Assembly (NCBI GenBank): GCA_964541025.1 | Contig: CAZIOW010000007.1 | Coordinates: forward strand, 1-52,543 | DNA length: 52,543 bases | Direction of reading: 5' to 3' | Source of the DNA: JAGDXO01 sp964541025 | Lineage (GTDB): Archaea > Thermoplasmatota > Thermoplasmata > Thermoplasmatales > GCA-001856825 | Part shown: positions 1-8,136 of the stretch, one piece after another | How the letters are laid out: every line of letters starts with the position of its first letter | Numbering within the stretch: position 1 is the first letter of the stretch | The notes under the pieces: generated by a model | Databases searched by the model: none | Seen by the model: only the letters and a program-made list of their open reading frames with translations | Told to the model about the DNA's origin: nothing | Made by a program: the position numbers and the translations under genes

Positions 1-257
1 CCTGCCGGTCATGATGATCCGCCTCCCGATTGGTCACTGGATCCCATTCTTTGATCATGGTATCCATTCCTGGTTATCTCTTTCCTCAGGTGCCTGAACA
101 GTATGTCCCTTTTGATATCCTGGATATGAGGATCCTCTCTGTCATTGTGCTTTCTTCCTTTAATGTAAGTAATTATGCTTATTGTTCAATTAAATTTAGC
201 CAGAGATTTCATTTCATTTTGTAAAAAAATTATTATAGAAGGGCTAAATTAGGAAAT
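1..257. other. No supportable gene (window edge)
   Basis: The first 257 bases hold only short open frames that do not resemble any family I know, on either strand. On the minus strand a frame running down to about position 20 could be the tail of a gene or a degraded element cut by the window edge, but nothing identifies it. The last part, rich in A and T from about 215 to 240, probably contains the promoter of the grpE-dnaK-dnaJ operon, although I could not pick a convincing TATA box. Confidence 0.4.
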
Positions 258-737
258 GTGCCATCATCGTATTATCAGAGCATAAAAAAAAGGCTTAAAC
301 AGTGCGAGGATAACATGCAGACTAAAGAGGATGAAATATCTAAGATGAAAGATGAAATAAGGGAGCTAAAAGAACAGAATCTCCGTTTCAGTGCAGACGT
401 TGAAAATATGAGAAAGAGAACAGAGGATGAAATAAATCTGAACAGAAAATATGCTTCCCAGGATATAATAATTAAAATGCTACCTGTTCTCGATAGTCTT
501 GAAAATTCAAATGAAGAATCGAATAAAATAATCTTAAGGCAAATCATGGAAATATTGGCCAAGGAAGGGCTCAAGGAAATAAATGATGTAGGTACAAAGT
601 TCGATCCATCAAAGCACGAGGCAATAGGTGCAGAGGATGGTGGCCAGGAAAATACAATTAAAAAGGTGATTAGAAAAGGATACTTTTTTAATGACAAATT
701 GATAAGACCAGAAATGGTTATAATAAATAAGGGGTGA
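258..737 (+). CDS. grpE: GrpE, DnaK nucleotide exchange factor
   Basis: Cytoplasmic co-chaperone that releases ADP from DnaK and so drives the substrate cycle. The 159-residue protein has the GrpE plan: a charged N-terminal coiled coil (about residues 10-65) containing the family core around FSADVENMRKRTEDE, then a C-terminal beta wing with KFDPSKHEAIG. The reading frame begins with GTG at 258, preceded by a short purine run (TAGGAAA); an ATG at 315 (Met20) is an alternative. It is first in an operon with dnaK (4-nt gap) and dnaJ. The family is of bacterial origin, and archaea that have it are thought to have acquired the set by transfer. Confidence 0.93.
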   Translation: MPSSYYQSIKKRLKQCEDNMQTKEDEISKMKDEIRELKEQNLRFSADVENMRKRTEDEINLNRKYASQDIIIKMLPVLDSLENSNEESNKIILRQIMEILAKEGLKEINDVGTKFDPSKHEAIGAEDGGQENTIKKVIRKGYFFNDKLIRPEMVIINKG

Positions 738-741
738 AAAT

Positions 742-2571
742 ATGGAGAAAATTATAGGTATAGATTTAGGAACAAGCAACTCACAAGCTGCGGTAATGAT
801 GGCCGGAAAACCTGTCGTTATTCCGAGTTCTGAAGGGACTACAATTGGAGGTAAAGCATTTCCCAGTTATGTTGCCTTTACCAAAGATGGGCAATTGCTA
901 GTAGGGGAACCTGCCAGGAGACAGGCTTTGACAAACCCAGAAGGGACAGTCTACGCATTTAAAAGAAGGATGGGTGAAGACTACAAATATAAAATATATG
1001 GAAAGGAGTATACACCGCAGCAATTATCTGCCTTTTTGCTGCAGAAGATCAAGACAGATGCTGAAAAATATCTGGGTGAAAAGATCTCAAAGGCCGTTAT
1101 AACCGTTCCTGCCTACTTTAACGATAATCAGAGACAGGCAACAAAGGATGCAGGGGCTATAGCAGGACTGGACGTTGTAAGAATAATAAATGAACCTACT
1201 GCCGCTGCATTGGCATACGGTCTAGATAAGAGCGAAGGAGAACACAGGATCATGGTATTTGATCTCGGTGGAGGTACTCTCGATGTCACAATTATGGAAT
1301 TCAGCAATGGTGTTTACGAAGTACTTTCAACCGCAGGTGATACAAAACTCGGTGGCACTGATATGGATGAAGCACTGATAAACTTTGTTGCGGAGAAATT
1401 TATTAAAGAAAATGGTATAGACCTCAGGAAGGACAAGAATGCATACATAAGGTTAAAGGACGCAGCTGAAAAGGCGAAGATTGAATTATCCACTTCCCTT
1501 TCAACAGAAATAAATTTACCGTACATCACCAGTGGGGCTGATGGACCCAAGCATCTTCAAATGAACATTACCAGAGCGGATCTGGAAAATCTTGTGAAAC
1601 CGATAATTGAAAGGGCAAGAAAACCTATGGAAGATGCGCTCAAGGGCGCAAAACTTTCTTCAAACGATATAAGCAAGGTCATATTGGTCGGCGGACCAAC
1701 AAGGATGCCAATCGTCCAGAAATTTGTCGAAGATTTTATGGGTAAAAAGGTGGAAAGGGGCGTAGATCCTATGGAGTGTGTTGCAATAGGCGCATCTATC
1801 CAAGGTGCAGTACTTGCCGGGGAAGTCAAGGGAATTGTATTGCTTGATGTGACTCCTCTCACACTCAGCATAGAAACTCTGGGCGGAGTGGCGACTCCAC
1901 TTATCGCTGCAAATACCACAATTCCTACAAAGAAATCCCAGATATTCACTACAGCAGCAGATAATCAGACTAGCGTTGAGATACACATTGTACAAGGAGA
2001 AAGGCCACTGGCAAAGGATAATGTATCCCTTGGAAAATTCATGCTTGATGGAATACCGCCTGCTCCGAGGGGAATTCCACAGATTGAAGTGACCTTTGAT
2101 ATAGATTCAAATGGAATCCTGAACGTAACTGCAAAGGATAAGGCTACAGGAAAGCAGAAGGGAATAACAATAACATCAAGCCACAAGCTGAGCAAGGAAG
2201 AAATTGAAAAGATGAAAGAAGAGGCTAAGAAATTCGAAGAAGAAGATAAGAAAAGAAAGGAAGAGATTGAGACAATAAACAATGCTGAATCTCTTGCTTA
2301 TTCGGCAGAAAAGACAATCTCAGATTATGGCGATAAAATACCCCAAGATCTCAAGGACAACTTGAATTCAAAGATAAAGGAACTCAGGGACGCAATTGAA
2401 AAGAAGAATTTAGATGATATAAAAAGCAAAGTAGAAATTCTGAGCAAGGAAATACAGAAGGTTGGCGAGATAATGTACAGCAGTAGCACAAACAATGCTT
2501 CTGGAGGGCAACAGGAACAGCAAACGACAGAAAGCGAAATACACGAAGAGAAAGACAATAAGGAACAATGA
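742..2571 (+). CDS. dnaK: DnaK (Hsp70) chaperone
   Basis: ATP-dependent Hsp70 that binds exposed hydrophobic segments with DnaJ and GrpE. The 609 residues match the usual DnaK length. The ATPase domain shows GIDLGTSNS near residue 5, NEPTAAALAYG at about 150, DLGGGTLDV at 174 and VGGPTRMP near 316. The substrate-binding domain follows (DVTPLTLSIETLGG, then GIPPAPRGIPQIEVTFDID). A charged helical lid and a Gln/Glu-rich tail end the protein, without the eukaryotic EEVD. It starts at ATG 742 after GGGGTGA and lies between grpE and dnaJ, so the three are almost surely co-transcribed. Confidence 0.98.
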   Translation: MEKIIGIDLGTSNSQAAVMMAGKPVVIPSSEGTTIGGKAFPSYVAFTKDGQLLVGEPARRQALTNPEGTVYAFKRRMGEDYKYKIYGKEYTPQQLSAFLLQKIKTDAEKYLGEKISKAVITVPAYFNDNQRQATKDAGAIAGLDVVRIINEPTAAALAYGLDKSEGEHRIMVFDLGGGTLDVTIMEFSNGVYEVLSTAGDTKLGGTDMDEALINFVAEKFIKENGIDLRKDKNAYIRLKDAAEKAKIELSTSLSTEINLPYITSGADGPKHLQMNITRADLENLVKPIIERARKPMEDALKGAKLSSNDISKVILVGGPTRMPIVQKFVEDFMGKKVERGVDPMECVAIGASIQGAVLAGEVKGIVLLDVTPLTLSIETLGGVATPLIAANTTIPTKKSQIFTTAADNQTSVEIHIVQGERPLAKDNVSLGKFMLDGIPPAPRGIPQIEVTFDIDSNGILNVTAKDKATGKQKGITITSSHKLSKEEIEKMKEEAKKFEEEDKKRKEEIETINNAESLAYSAEKTISDYGDKIPQDLKDNLNSKIKELRDAIEKKNLDDIKSKVEILSKEIQKVGEIMYSSSTNNASGGQQEQQTTESEIHEEKDNKEQ

Positions 2572-2585
2572 AATAAGGGTTCCAG

Positions 2586-3662
2586 ATGGGCAAGGATTAT
2601 TACAAGATTCTTGGAGTAAGCAAGAATGCGAGCAAGGATGATATTAAGAAGGCCTACAGGGATCTGGCCAAAAAATATCATCCTGACCTGAATCCAGATA
2701 ACAAGAAGGAAGCAGAAGAGAAATTCAAGGAAATTAGCGAAGCCTATGAAGTATTGATGGATGACGAAAAGAGACAGAGGTATGACCAGTACGGTGAAGA
2801 AGGAGTTAATTTTACAGGGGGATTTGACTGGAATCAGTTCCATCATTATCAAGATGTGGAGGATATATTCGGTGACATATTCTCGCAGTTTGGCTTTGGC
2901 AGGCCTTCGGGGCCACCTAGGGGAGAAGATTCTTATGTCGAAATACCTATTGACATCAGAAGAATAGCGAGAAATGAGAAAATAAATGTCGTATATCAAA
3001 GGGATGTCAAATGCGAGGCCTGTGATGGAACAGGCTCATCGACCAAAAGGCAAAAGACATGTCAGAGATGCAGGGGGCGAGGATACATAGAGAGATCATC
3101 TAATCAGGGATTCATAATGTTCAGAACAACTGAAGTATGCCCGGTATGCCATGGAACTGGAAAGATACCTGAAGAAATTTGCAAGGTCTGCCAGGGTATG
3201 GGATTTGTTAGAAAGAAGGATAATGTGGAATTTTCTATCCCTCCAGGCGTAAATGAGAATGAAATTTATGTTATGAGAGGCAGAGGAAATTACAGGCCCA
3301 CAGGATCTGGCGATCTGAGAGTAAGGTTCAACATAGATTACCAGGAATTTGTCCGGGACGGGGATGATCTTATCAAGGAAATAGAAACGGATTTTGTGGA
3401 TGCGATAACCGGTGGTACAGAAAAAGTGAATCTTCTTTTGGGGGAGAAGGACATAAGCATACCGCCCGGGACTCAACCCAATGACTCTATAGTTCTGAAA
3501 TCGGAGGGCATTCCAAGGAGAAATGGTAGAGGAAAGGGAGATGTTATATTGAAAGTGAAGGTCAATCTTCCTAAGAAAATAACCAAGAGACAGAAGGAAC
3601 TATTGGAGGAATTCAAGAAGGAAAATGAAAAAGGGTTTTTCTCTAAGATAATTCATTCCTGA
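2586..3662 (+). CDS. dnaJ: DnaJ (Hsp40) co-chaperone, type I
   Basis: Stimulates DnaK ATP hydrolysis and delivers substrates. The 358-residue protein has an N-terminal J domain with the HPD motif at residues 32-34, a short Gly/Phe-rich linker (about 75-110), then four CXXCXGXG zinc motifs between residues 143 and 206 (the first is CEACDGTG, the last CKVCQGMG), and the C-terminal peptide-binding domains. All eight zinc cysteines are present, so it is a full type I DnaJ. It begins 14 nt after dnaK with a GGGTTCC spacer. Its last ten bases overlap the 3' end of the convergent alaX gene. Confidence 0.97.
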   Translation: MGKDYYKILGVSKNASKDDIKKAYRDLAKKYHPDLNPDNKKEAEEKFKEISEAYEVLMDDEKRQRYDQYGEEGVNFTGGFDWNQFHHYQDVEDIFGDIFSQFGFGRPSGPPRGEDSYVEIPIDIRRIARNEKINVVYQRDVKCEACDGTGSSTKRQKTCQRCRGRGYIERSSNQGFIMFRTTEVCPVCHGTGKIPEEICKVCQGMGFVRKKDNVEFSIPPGVNENEIYVMRGRGNYRPTGSGDLRVRFNIDYQEFVRDGDDLIKEIETDFVDAITGGTEKVNLLLGEKDISIPPGTQPNDSIVLKSEGIPRRNGRGKGDVILKVKVNLPKKITKRQKELLEEFKKENEKGFFSKIIHS

Positions 3663-4363
3663 GAAAGACCTGAAATTGTAAAATACATCCTTTTATTGTT
3701 CTTCCCCTTGTTCTCTATTTTATATATTTTCAAATGACCGATTTCAGATGTATTCTTTACGTGTGTTCCCCCGTCTGGCTGTATATCTATATCACCGATC
3801 TTGACAACCCTCAGGGTTTCGAGGTCCGGAATTAATCTGGGATCAACTTTTACAGACCCTTCCATATTCAGAATCTCATCCCTTTTCATATAACTCCAGG
3901 AAACAGCATGGTTTTTTGAAATTTCTTCATTCGCCCTTCCCTCTATAGATTTTGAAAGGTCCGAATTCCATTCCTGAAAATTGAAGTCTATTCTCGCTCC
4001 CGTATCTCCAATCTGGTTTCCAGTAATCCTAGCATTGAATTCATTCATTGCAATTGCAGATATAATGTGAATTGCAGTATGGAGTCTCATATGAGCATAT
4101 CTCTTTTCCCAGTCGATCTTCAATAAAACCTTTTCACCTTTTTCAGGTAAACTGTCCACTTTATGTATTATTTCTTCACCCTTTTCCACTGAAATAACTT
4201 TGTGCTCATTTTTTCCTCTAATTATTCCTGTATCACTTGGCTGACCACCAGATGCAGGATAAAAAATGGTTTTATCCAATATCACTCCATCCCTTATCTC
4301 CAAAACCTCAGCTTCCATCTCCTTTAAATAGGAATCATCCAAATAGACCTGTTTTGTTTGCAT
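3653..4363 (-). CDS. alaX: AlaX-type alanyl-tRNA editing hydrolase
   Basis: Free-standing trans-editing enzyme that hydrolyses Ser-tRNA(Ala), or Gly-tRNA(Ala), made by AlaRS errors. The 236 residues suit the medium AlaX class: a glycine-rich barrel (YPASGGQPSDTG, 35-46) followed by the editing domain. The zinc ligands visible are H95 and H99 in LHTAIHI and H201 in DGGTHVKNTSEIG. The Cys found in the CGGTHV form of this motif is Asp197 here, which I believe also occurs in other AlaX-M proteins. It lies 4 nt downstream of the heme O synthase gene on the same strand and is probably translated from the same message. Confidence 0.9.
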   Translation of the reverse strand: MQTKQVYLDDSYLKEMEAEVLEIRDGVILDKTIFYPASGGQPSDTGIIRGKNEHKVISVEKGEEIIHKVDSLPEKGEKVLLKIDWEKRYAHMRLHTAIHIISAIAMNEFNARITGNQIGDTGARIDFNFQEWNSDLSKSIEGRANEEISKNHAVSWSYMKRDEILNMEGSVKVDPRLIPDLETLRVVKIGDIDIQPDGGTHVKNTSEIGHLKIYKIENKGKNNKRMYFTISGLSQE

Positions 4364-4367
4364 ATTA

Positions 4368-5258
4368 TCATGAGAATGGAATCAGGAATGAAAATATTGC
4401 TACACTCATAAAGAACATTCCTACAAAAATATTGGTGGAAACAAACAGTTTCATTATTCTTTCATCGACTCTCATATACGCAAGAAGATATTCTGTGAAA
4501 AGATAAGCTGACATAATTATGTAGATAGCCAATATCAGGTAAGAAAGGATATGACTGAAATACTGCATAAAGAAGAATCCTGACAATATTGTTGTTACCG
4601 ATGTAAGGATTGCAACGGGGAAGAGAACCATCATGGTCTTCTTGGGGGTGAGAACAACAGGAAGCATTGGGACTGAAGCATTTGAATAATCATCCCTGTA
4701 TCTAATTGAAAGAGACCATATATGGAGGGGTGTCCATAAGAAAATGATGAAGAACCATAATATTATCAACATGTTGAATCTATCTGTAAAGGCATAAAAA
4801 CCTGCAAGCATAGGAGCTCCGCCGGAATATGCACCGAGGATTATATTGAGAGCGGTTTTTCTTTTAGTGACTCTTGCGTAAATTATGTCATAATCAATGA
4901 TCCCAGTAAGCATGAAAAGAAAAGATAGTGGACTGTAGAGATAGGCCATTATCAGACTTATCACTATGAGAACTAGACCTCCGTACAAAGCTTCCATAGG
5001 ATTCATTCTGCCTGATGGAAGTGGTCTGTTCCTTGTCCTATTCATTTTCTTATCTATATCTATGTCTATGTAGTTGGATAAAGACTCGGAGCCCATTAGA
5101 CCAAATGCAATATAGATTGCTACGTATATGAATCCGAAATAAGCAGGTCTTCTGAGTATGCTCAACGAAAATATTTCCCCAGCAAAACCCGTTATTAAAA
5201 GGAATATCCAGACCCTGGGCTTTGTCATTAGGATGAAATCCTTCAATGGATTGTTCAT
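4368..5258 (-). CDS. ctaB: Protoheme IX farnesyltransferase (heme O synthase), UbiA family
   Basis: Membrane prenyltransferase that adds a farnesyl group to heme b, giving heme O for terminal oxidases. The 296-residue protein has about eight or nine hydrophobic segments. The first Asp-rich site spans about residues 62-82 (NYIDIDIDKKMNRTRNRP), and WTPLHIWSL around 175 matches the heme-O-synthase signature rather than the ether-lipid synthases of the same superfamily. An A/T box reading TTTTTATAAA on the minus strand (about 5279-5288) lies just upstream of the start. It is followed within 4 nt by alaX, with no obvious functional link. Confidence 0.88.
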   Translation of the reverse strand: MNNPLKDFILMTKPRVWIFLLITGFAGEIFSLSILRRPAYFGFIYVAIYIAFGLMGSESLSNYIDIDIDKKMNRTRNRPLPSGRMNPMEALYGGLVLIVISLIMAYLYSPLSFLFMLTGIIDYDIIYARVTKRKTALNIILGAYSGGAPMLAGFYAFTDRFNMLIILWFFIIFLWTPLHIWSLSIRYRDDYSNASVPMLPVVLTPKKTMMVLFPVAILTSVTTILSGFFFMQYFSHILSYLILAIYIIMSAYLFTEYLLAYMRVDERIMKLFVSTNIFVGMFFMSVAIFSFLIPFS

Positions 5259-5345
5259 TGAGGGTTAATGATTGGCTTTATAAAAATATTTGATATAATT
5301 TTCGAATAAGTAATTATTTAATATGGATATGCATTTCCTCAGCAA

Positions 5346-5417
5346 GGGCTGATAGATCAGTGGAAGATCGCCTCCTTGGCATGGAGGAGGCCGGGGGTTC
5401 AAATCCCCCTCAGTCCA
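5346..5417 (+). tRNA. tRNA-Ala (GGC)
   Basis: A full cloverleaf is visible. The acceptor arm is GGGCTGA at 5346-5352 with TCAGTCC at 5410-5416, including the G3-U70 wobble that marks alanine tRNAs. The anticodon stem CCTCC/GGAGG encloses TTGGCAT, with anticodon GGC. The T arm is GGGGG TTCAAAT CCCCC and the discriminator is A. CCA is not encoded. An A/T box (TATTTAAT, about 5316-5323) lies at the expected distance upstream. It is transcribed away from ctaB. Confidence 0.96.
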
Positions 5418-5504
5418 TAGAAGATGTTATAAAAAATTTTAAAAATCTGCTGAGTATTTTTAAAAAATCTATATTATTTCAAAACAAATATCACTTTCAT
5501 CCTC

Positions 5505-6155
5505 CTATTGAGCGCCTTGTTTATTTATAGACAAGAGCATTTTACCAAAATCTGAAAGAGCATAGGAATAGATGTTTCCATTCTTACCTTTACCATTTCT
5601 TGTTATAATTTCCAAAAGCATTAGGTTGTTTAATCTCCTTGAAACAGTGGACTTATCGATAAAACAGTATTCAGACAATTTCTTTATCGTATTCACTCCT
5701 TCTCCTATTGAACACATTAATTTATAATATCTGGAGTCAAACACATTAATTTTCTGAACTTTCTTAAAATTAATTACAAACGATTTATCCAAATCTTTCT
5801 CATAGGCAACCATTTTCATATTCTCATTAACTGCATGAACTGTCAATGCAGACATTCCTATTCCAGATCCACAAGAAATATTCACCCATTCAGGTTTTCC
5901 AAATTTACTGCATACAAACCTTGTTATCAAAAAGAGCTGAAAGAAATTTGTAATGTCATCGACATATATGTAATCAACATTTACTCCGATCGTTTCTAAA
6001 AATGAATTGATCTTATTTTTTAAATCATAATGATCCTTAGTTTTGCTGGAAATTATTACAAGTTTCTCAATCTTTGGAATATCAGAGAGGAAAGGCTTGA
6101 GAATATAGTCAGAATCATTGTTGAGAATAGCTATTGCATACTTAATTGTCATCAA
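5505..6155 (-). CDS. CARF-like domain, winged-helix transcriptional regulator (Csa3-type architecture)
   Basis: Probable ligand-sensing DNA-binding regulator of 216 residues. The N-terminal part (about 1-130) has the alternating strand/helix pattern of a CARF Rossmann-like domain, with a glycine/serine loop WVNISCGSGIGMSALT at about 90-105 in the place of the conserved CARF ligand loop. The C-terminal part (about 140-216) is a winged helix: the recognition helix is near DKSTVSRRLNNL and the wing near GKGKNGNIYSY. The same arrangement occurs in Csa3 and in DUF6293 regulators, but no cas gene or repeat array lies nearby. It is divergent from the sulfur-transport operon, and an inverted repeat sits between them. 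The ligand is unknown. Confidence 0.72.
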   Translation of the reverse strand: MMTIKYAIAILNNDSDYILKPFLSDIPKIEKLVIISSKTKDHYDLKNKINSFLETIGVNVDYIYVDDITNFFQLFLITRFVCSKFGKPEWVNISCGSGIGMSALTVHAVNENMKMVAYEKDLDKSFVINFKKVQKINVFDSRYYKLMCSIGEGVNTIKKLSEYCFIDKSTVSRRLNNLMLLEIITRNGKGKNGNIYSYALSDFGKMLLSINKQGAQ

Positions 6156-6204
6156 TAATTAAACATTTCAAGTAAATAATATTTTATAAATCAAGAAAAA
6201 AATT

Positions 6205-6234
6205 GTTGCAAAAAAGATATTAATTTTTTGCAAC
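6205..6234. promoter_or_regulatory. 11-bp perfect inverted repeat, candidate operator
   Basis: GTTGCAAAAAA at 6205-6215 is mirrored by TTTTTTGCAAC at 6224-6234 around an 8-bp spacer. It lies between divergent genes: about 50 bp upstream of the CARF regulator start, just upstream of that gene's A/T-rich promoter (about 6175-6191), and about 87 bp upstream of the YeeE/YedE start. The position and symmetry fit the binding site of a dimeric winged-helix protein, most simply the neighbouring regulator. No T-tract terminator would make sense here, since no gene ends in this interval. Confidence 0.55.
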
Positions 6235-6320
6235 GATGCGACTATATTATTAAATATTGCATTATTTATAATTATATGCTTAAATAGAAATAAATTGTAT
6301 ATTAATTGGTGGTTAGATTC

Positions 6321-7715
6321 ATGTCTGAAACCAATGATAAGAATGGAAGTGATTTAGAATTTAAAAAGGATAAATCTATTTTCTGGAAGTCCGTATATGC
6401 CCTCTTGATACTCGCAGTATCACTGTTTATTGGGGGGTTAGTGATGCAGTATGCCTTTCACCAAACAAAAGCTCCGCTGTTGTTGGGATTGATAGTTGCT
6501 CTTCCTCTTGCGATTCCTCTAGAATTATGGAATTTCACTGATCCAGATACTCTTTTCAGAGTAATGGCGTTTCAAGACAGGTTTTTAATGGTATGTTTCG
6601 GTTTCGCGATAGGTCTTGGGGCAATATTTCTATACGCTGCTGCTTTAATAACACATCCGAATTTTGGAATTAAAGATTTCTTCGTTCCCGGAATAGTTAT
6701 CGGTGGAATAATCTTTGGCGCTGGTGTTGGACTTGCTGGATATTTTCCAGGAACAATATGGATTGCACTTGGCCAGGGCAGGAGAGATGCAATTTTTGCA
6801 GCCTTAGGTGGATTACTGGGAGCATTCACATGGTCGGTCATATTTGGTAATGTGAAATGGTTTTTCTGGAATACACTCAATTATGGACCAATTACATGGG
6901 CTTCAATATTCGGAATTAAATATAAAATAGATGTGTTCTTGGTGAGCCTGATATTCGGAATAATTCTGATTGCAATGTTTTTATTTCTACCAAGATATCC
7001 CGGTACAAAGGTCAAAAATTCCTGCGGTTATCACATGGTGGGAAAGGGCAAGAAGACAATAACATTTGATACCGTAATCAAAGAGGATTTTGAAAAATAT
7101 CCCAGGGCAAATAAGTATCTCACAAAATTGATAAATGAAAGCAGTACTGAAAATGCGAGAATGACTATTCCCTTGGGTCTCGCATTCACCATTACGGCAG
7201 TAGCTGTAATAATTCTGCATCAAATATTCGGAGAGTCAACCACGTTTTCATGGATAGGTGCTCAGTTGTCTTATCTTGTGAACCCCACTTGGGCTGCATC
7301 TAATTCTTATTTTCAATTATTCGGAGGAATGCACATAATAAATGGTGTTCCAGTAAATAAACCATTTAGTGAAATAGGCTGGGAACCCTTCACAGATACA
7401 AGCTCATTCTTGGGGGGTTTAATTTCAGCAACGCTCATTTCTAGAAGATTTATGGGATTCAAGAAACAGGTACCTAAAATATGGGCTCACAGTCATAATC
7501 CTAAATTAAGACCTCTAGGAAGTTTTGTGGGAGCATTCATGGTTCTATTCGGTGCAAGGATGGCTAATGGATGTGCGTCTGGACATATACTCAGTGGTGA
7601 TATTCAGATGGCTATTTCCAGCTTTGTATTCATGATATTTGTTTTGCTAAGTGCATGGCTAATGCTCAGGTTTTTCATGCATCTCAAGATAAATGCATGG
7701 GGATACACAAAATAA
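6321..7715 (+). CDS. YeeE/YedE-family (sulfur transport) membrane protein
   Basis: Multi-spanning inner-membrane protein of about 464 residues, of the family that carries thiosulfate or related sulfur species. At least ten hydrophobic segments are visible, with the family's signature near the C terminus, ARMANGCASGHILSGD, whose cysteine is the conserved transport residue in relatives. I chose ATG 6321 because GGTGG (6308-6312) sits at ribosome-binding distance; upstream TTG/GTG codons extend the frame but lack such a site. It is the first gene of an operon with a DsrE-like protein and a TauE/SafE exporter, which supports a role in sulfur-compound movement. The exact substrate is an inference. 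Confidence 0.85.
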   Translation: MSETNDKNGSDLEFKKDKSIFWKSVYALLILAVSLFIGGLVMQYAFHQTKAPLLLGLIVALPLAIPLELWNFTDPDTLFRVMAFQDRFLMVCFGFAIGLGAIFLYAAALITHPNFGIKDFFVPGIVIGGIIFGAGVGLAGYFPGTIWIALGQGRRDAIFAALGGLLGAFTWSVIFGNVKWFFWNTLNYGPITWASIFGIKYKIDVFLVSLIFGIILIAMFLFLPRYPGTKVKNSCGYHMVGKGKKTITFDTVIKEDFEKYPRANKYLTKLINESSTENARMTIPLGLAFTITAVAVIILHQIFGESTTFSWIGAQLSYLVNPTWAASNSYFQLFGGMHIINGVPVNKPFSEIGWEPFTDTSSFLGGLISATLISRRFMGFKKQVPKIWAHSHNPKLRPLGSFVGAFMVLFGARMANGCASGHILSGDIQMAISSFVFMIFVLLSAWLMLRFFMHLKINAWGYTK

Positions 7716-7783
7716 ATAGTGATACAGCATGAAATTAATAAAAAATTATCTCTATTATATACAAGGAAAAGGAGGTTACTGAG

Positions 7784-8131
7784 ATGGCAAAGATACTTGT
7801 AATGCTGATAACAGGAAAGGAAAATATACACACTGAAATGGTATCCTTCAATTTTGCTGTAAACGCAGTTAAAAATGCAAAAGCTACAGTTGAATTCTTG
7901 CTTCTCGGCAGGGGTGTCCAGGCAGCAGATAAAAGACAGAAGAATTCTACACAATTCGAGGAACAAATAAAGGCAATTGAGGAGGCAGGTATCCCAGTGA
8001 AAATATGTAAAGTCAGTATGGCTGGGGAGGGATTAACAGACAAAGATATATTCCCAGGAATAGAGATGGTGCTCGGTGGTGTTGAAACAAATGAACGAAT
8101 TGAAGAAGGCTATTCTGTAATGACGTTCTGA
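7784..8131 (+). CDS. DsrE/DsrF-like family protein
   Basis: Small soluble protein of 115 residues with a DsrE fold pattern: an N-terminal beta strand (AKILVMLITG), a helix, then strand VEFLLLGRGV and a glycine-rich segment. Family members relay sulfur as a persulfide on a conserved cysteine. Here the only cysteine is in VKICKVSM (about residue 78), at the expected place for it. A strong ribosome-binding site (GGAGGTT, 7771-7777) precedes ATG 7784. Placed between two sulfur-compound transporters, it may pick up or deliver sulfane sulfur, which I infer from context. Confidence 0.78.
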   Translation: MAKILVMLITGKENIHTEMVSFNFAVNAVKNAKATVEFLLLGRGVQAADKRQKNSTQFEEQIKAIEEAGIPVKICKVSMAGEGLTDKDIFPGIEMVLGGVETNERIEEGYSVMTF

Positions 8132-8136
8132 ATGAA

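Noticed and set aside
30..224. 64-residue open frame at the window start
   Set aside because: No similarity to any family, no ribosome-binding site and the opposite strand is equally open; probably chance or part of a degraded element.
1660..1995. Long open frames antisense to dnaK
   Set aside because: They are shadows of the dnaK coding frame, with cysteine- and serine-rich composition typical of antisense translation.
6175..6300. CRISPR leader or repeat near the CARF gene
   Set aside because: Only one inverted repeat is present; there are no direct repeats with regular spacers anywhere in the window.
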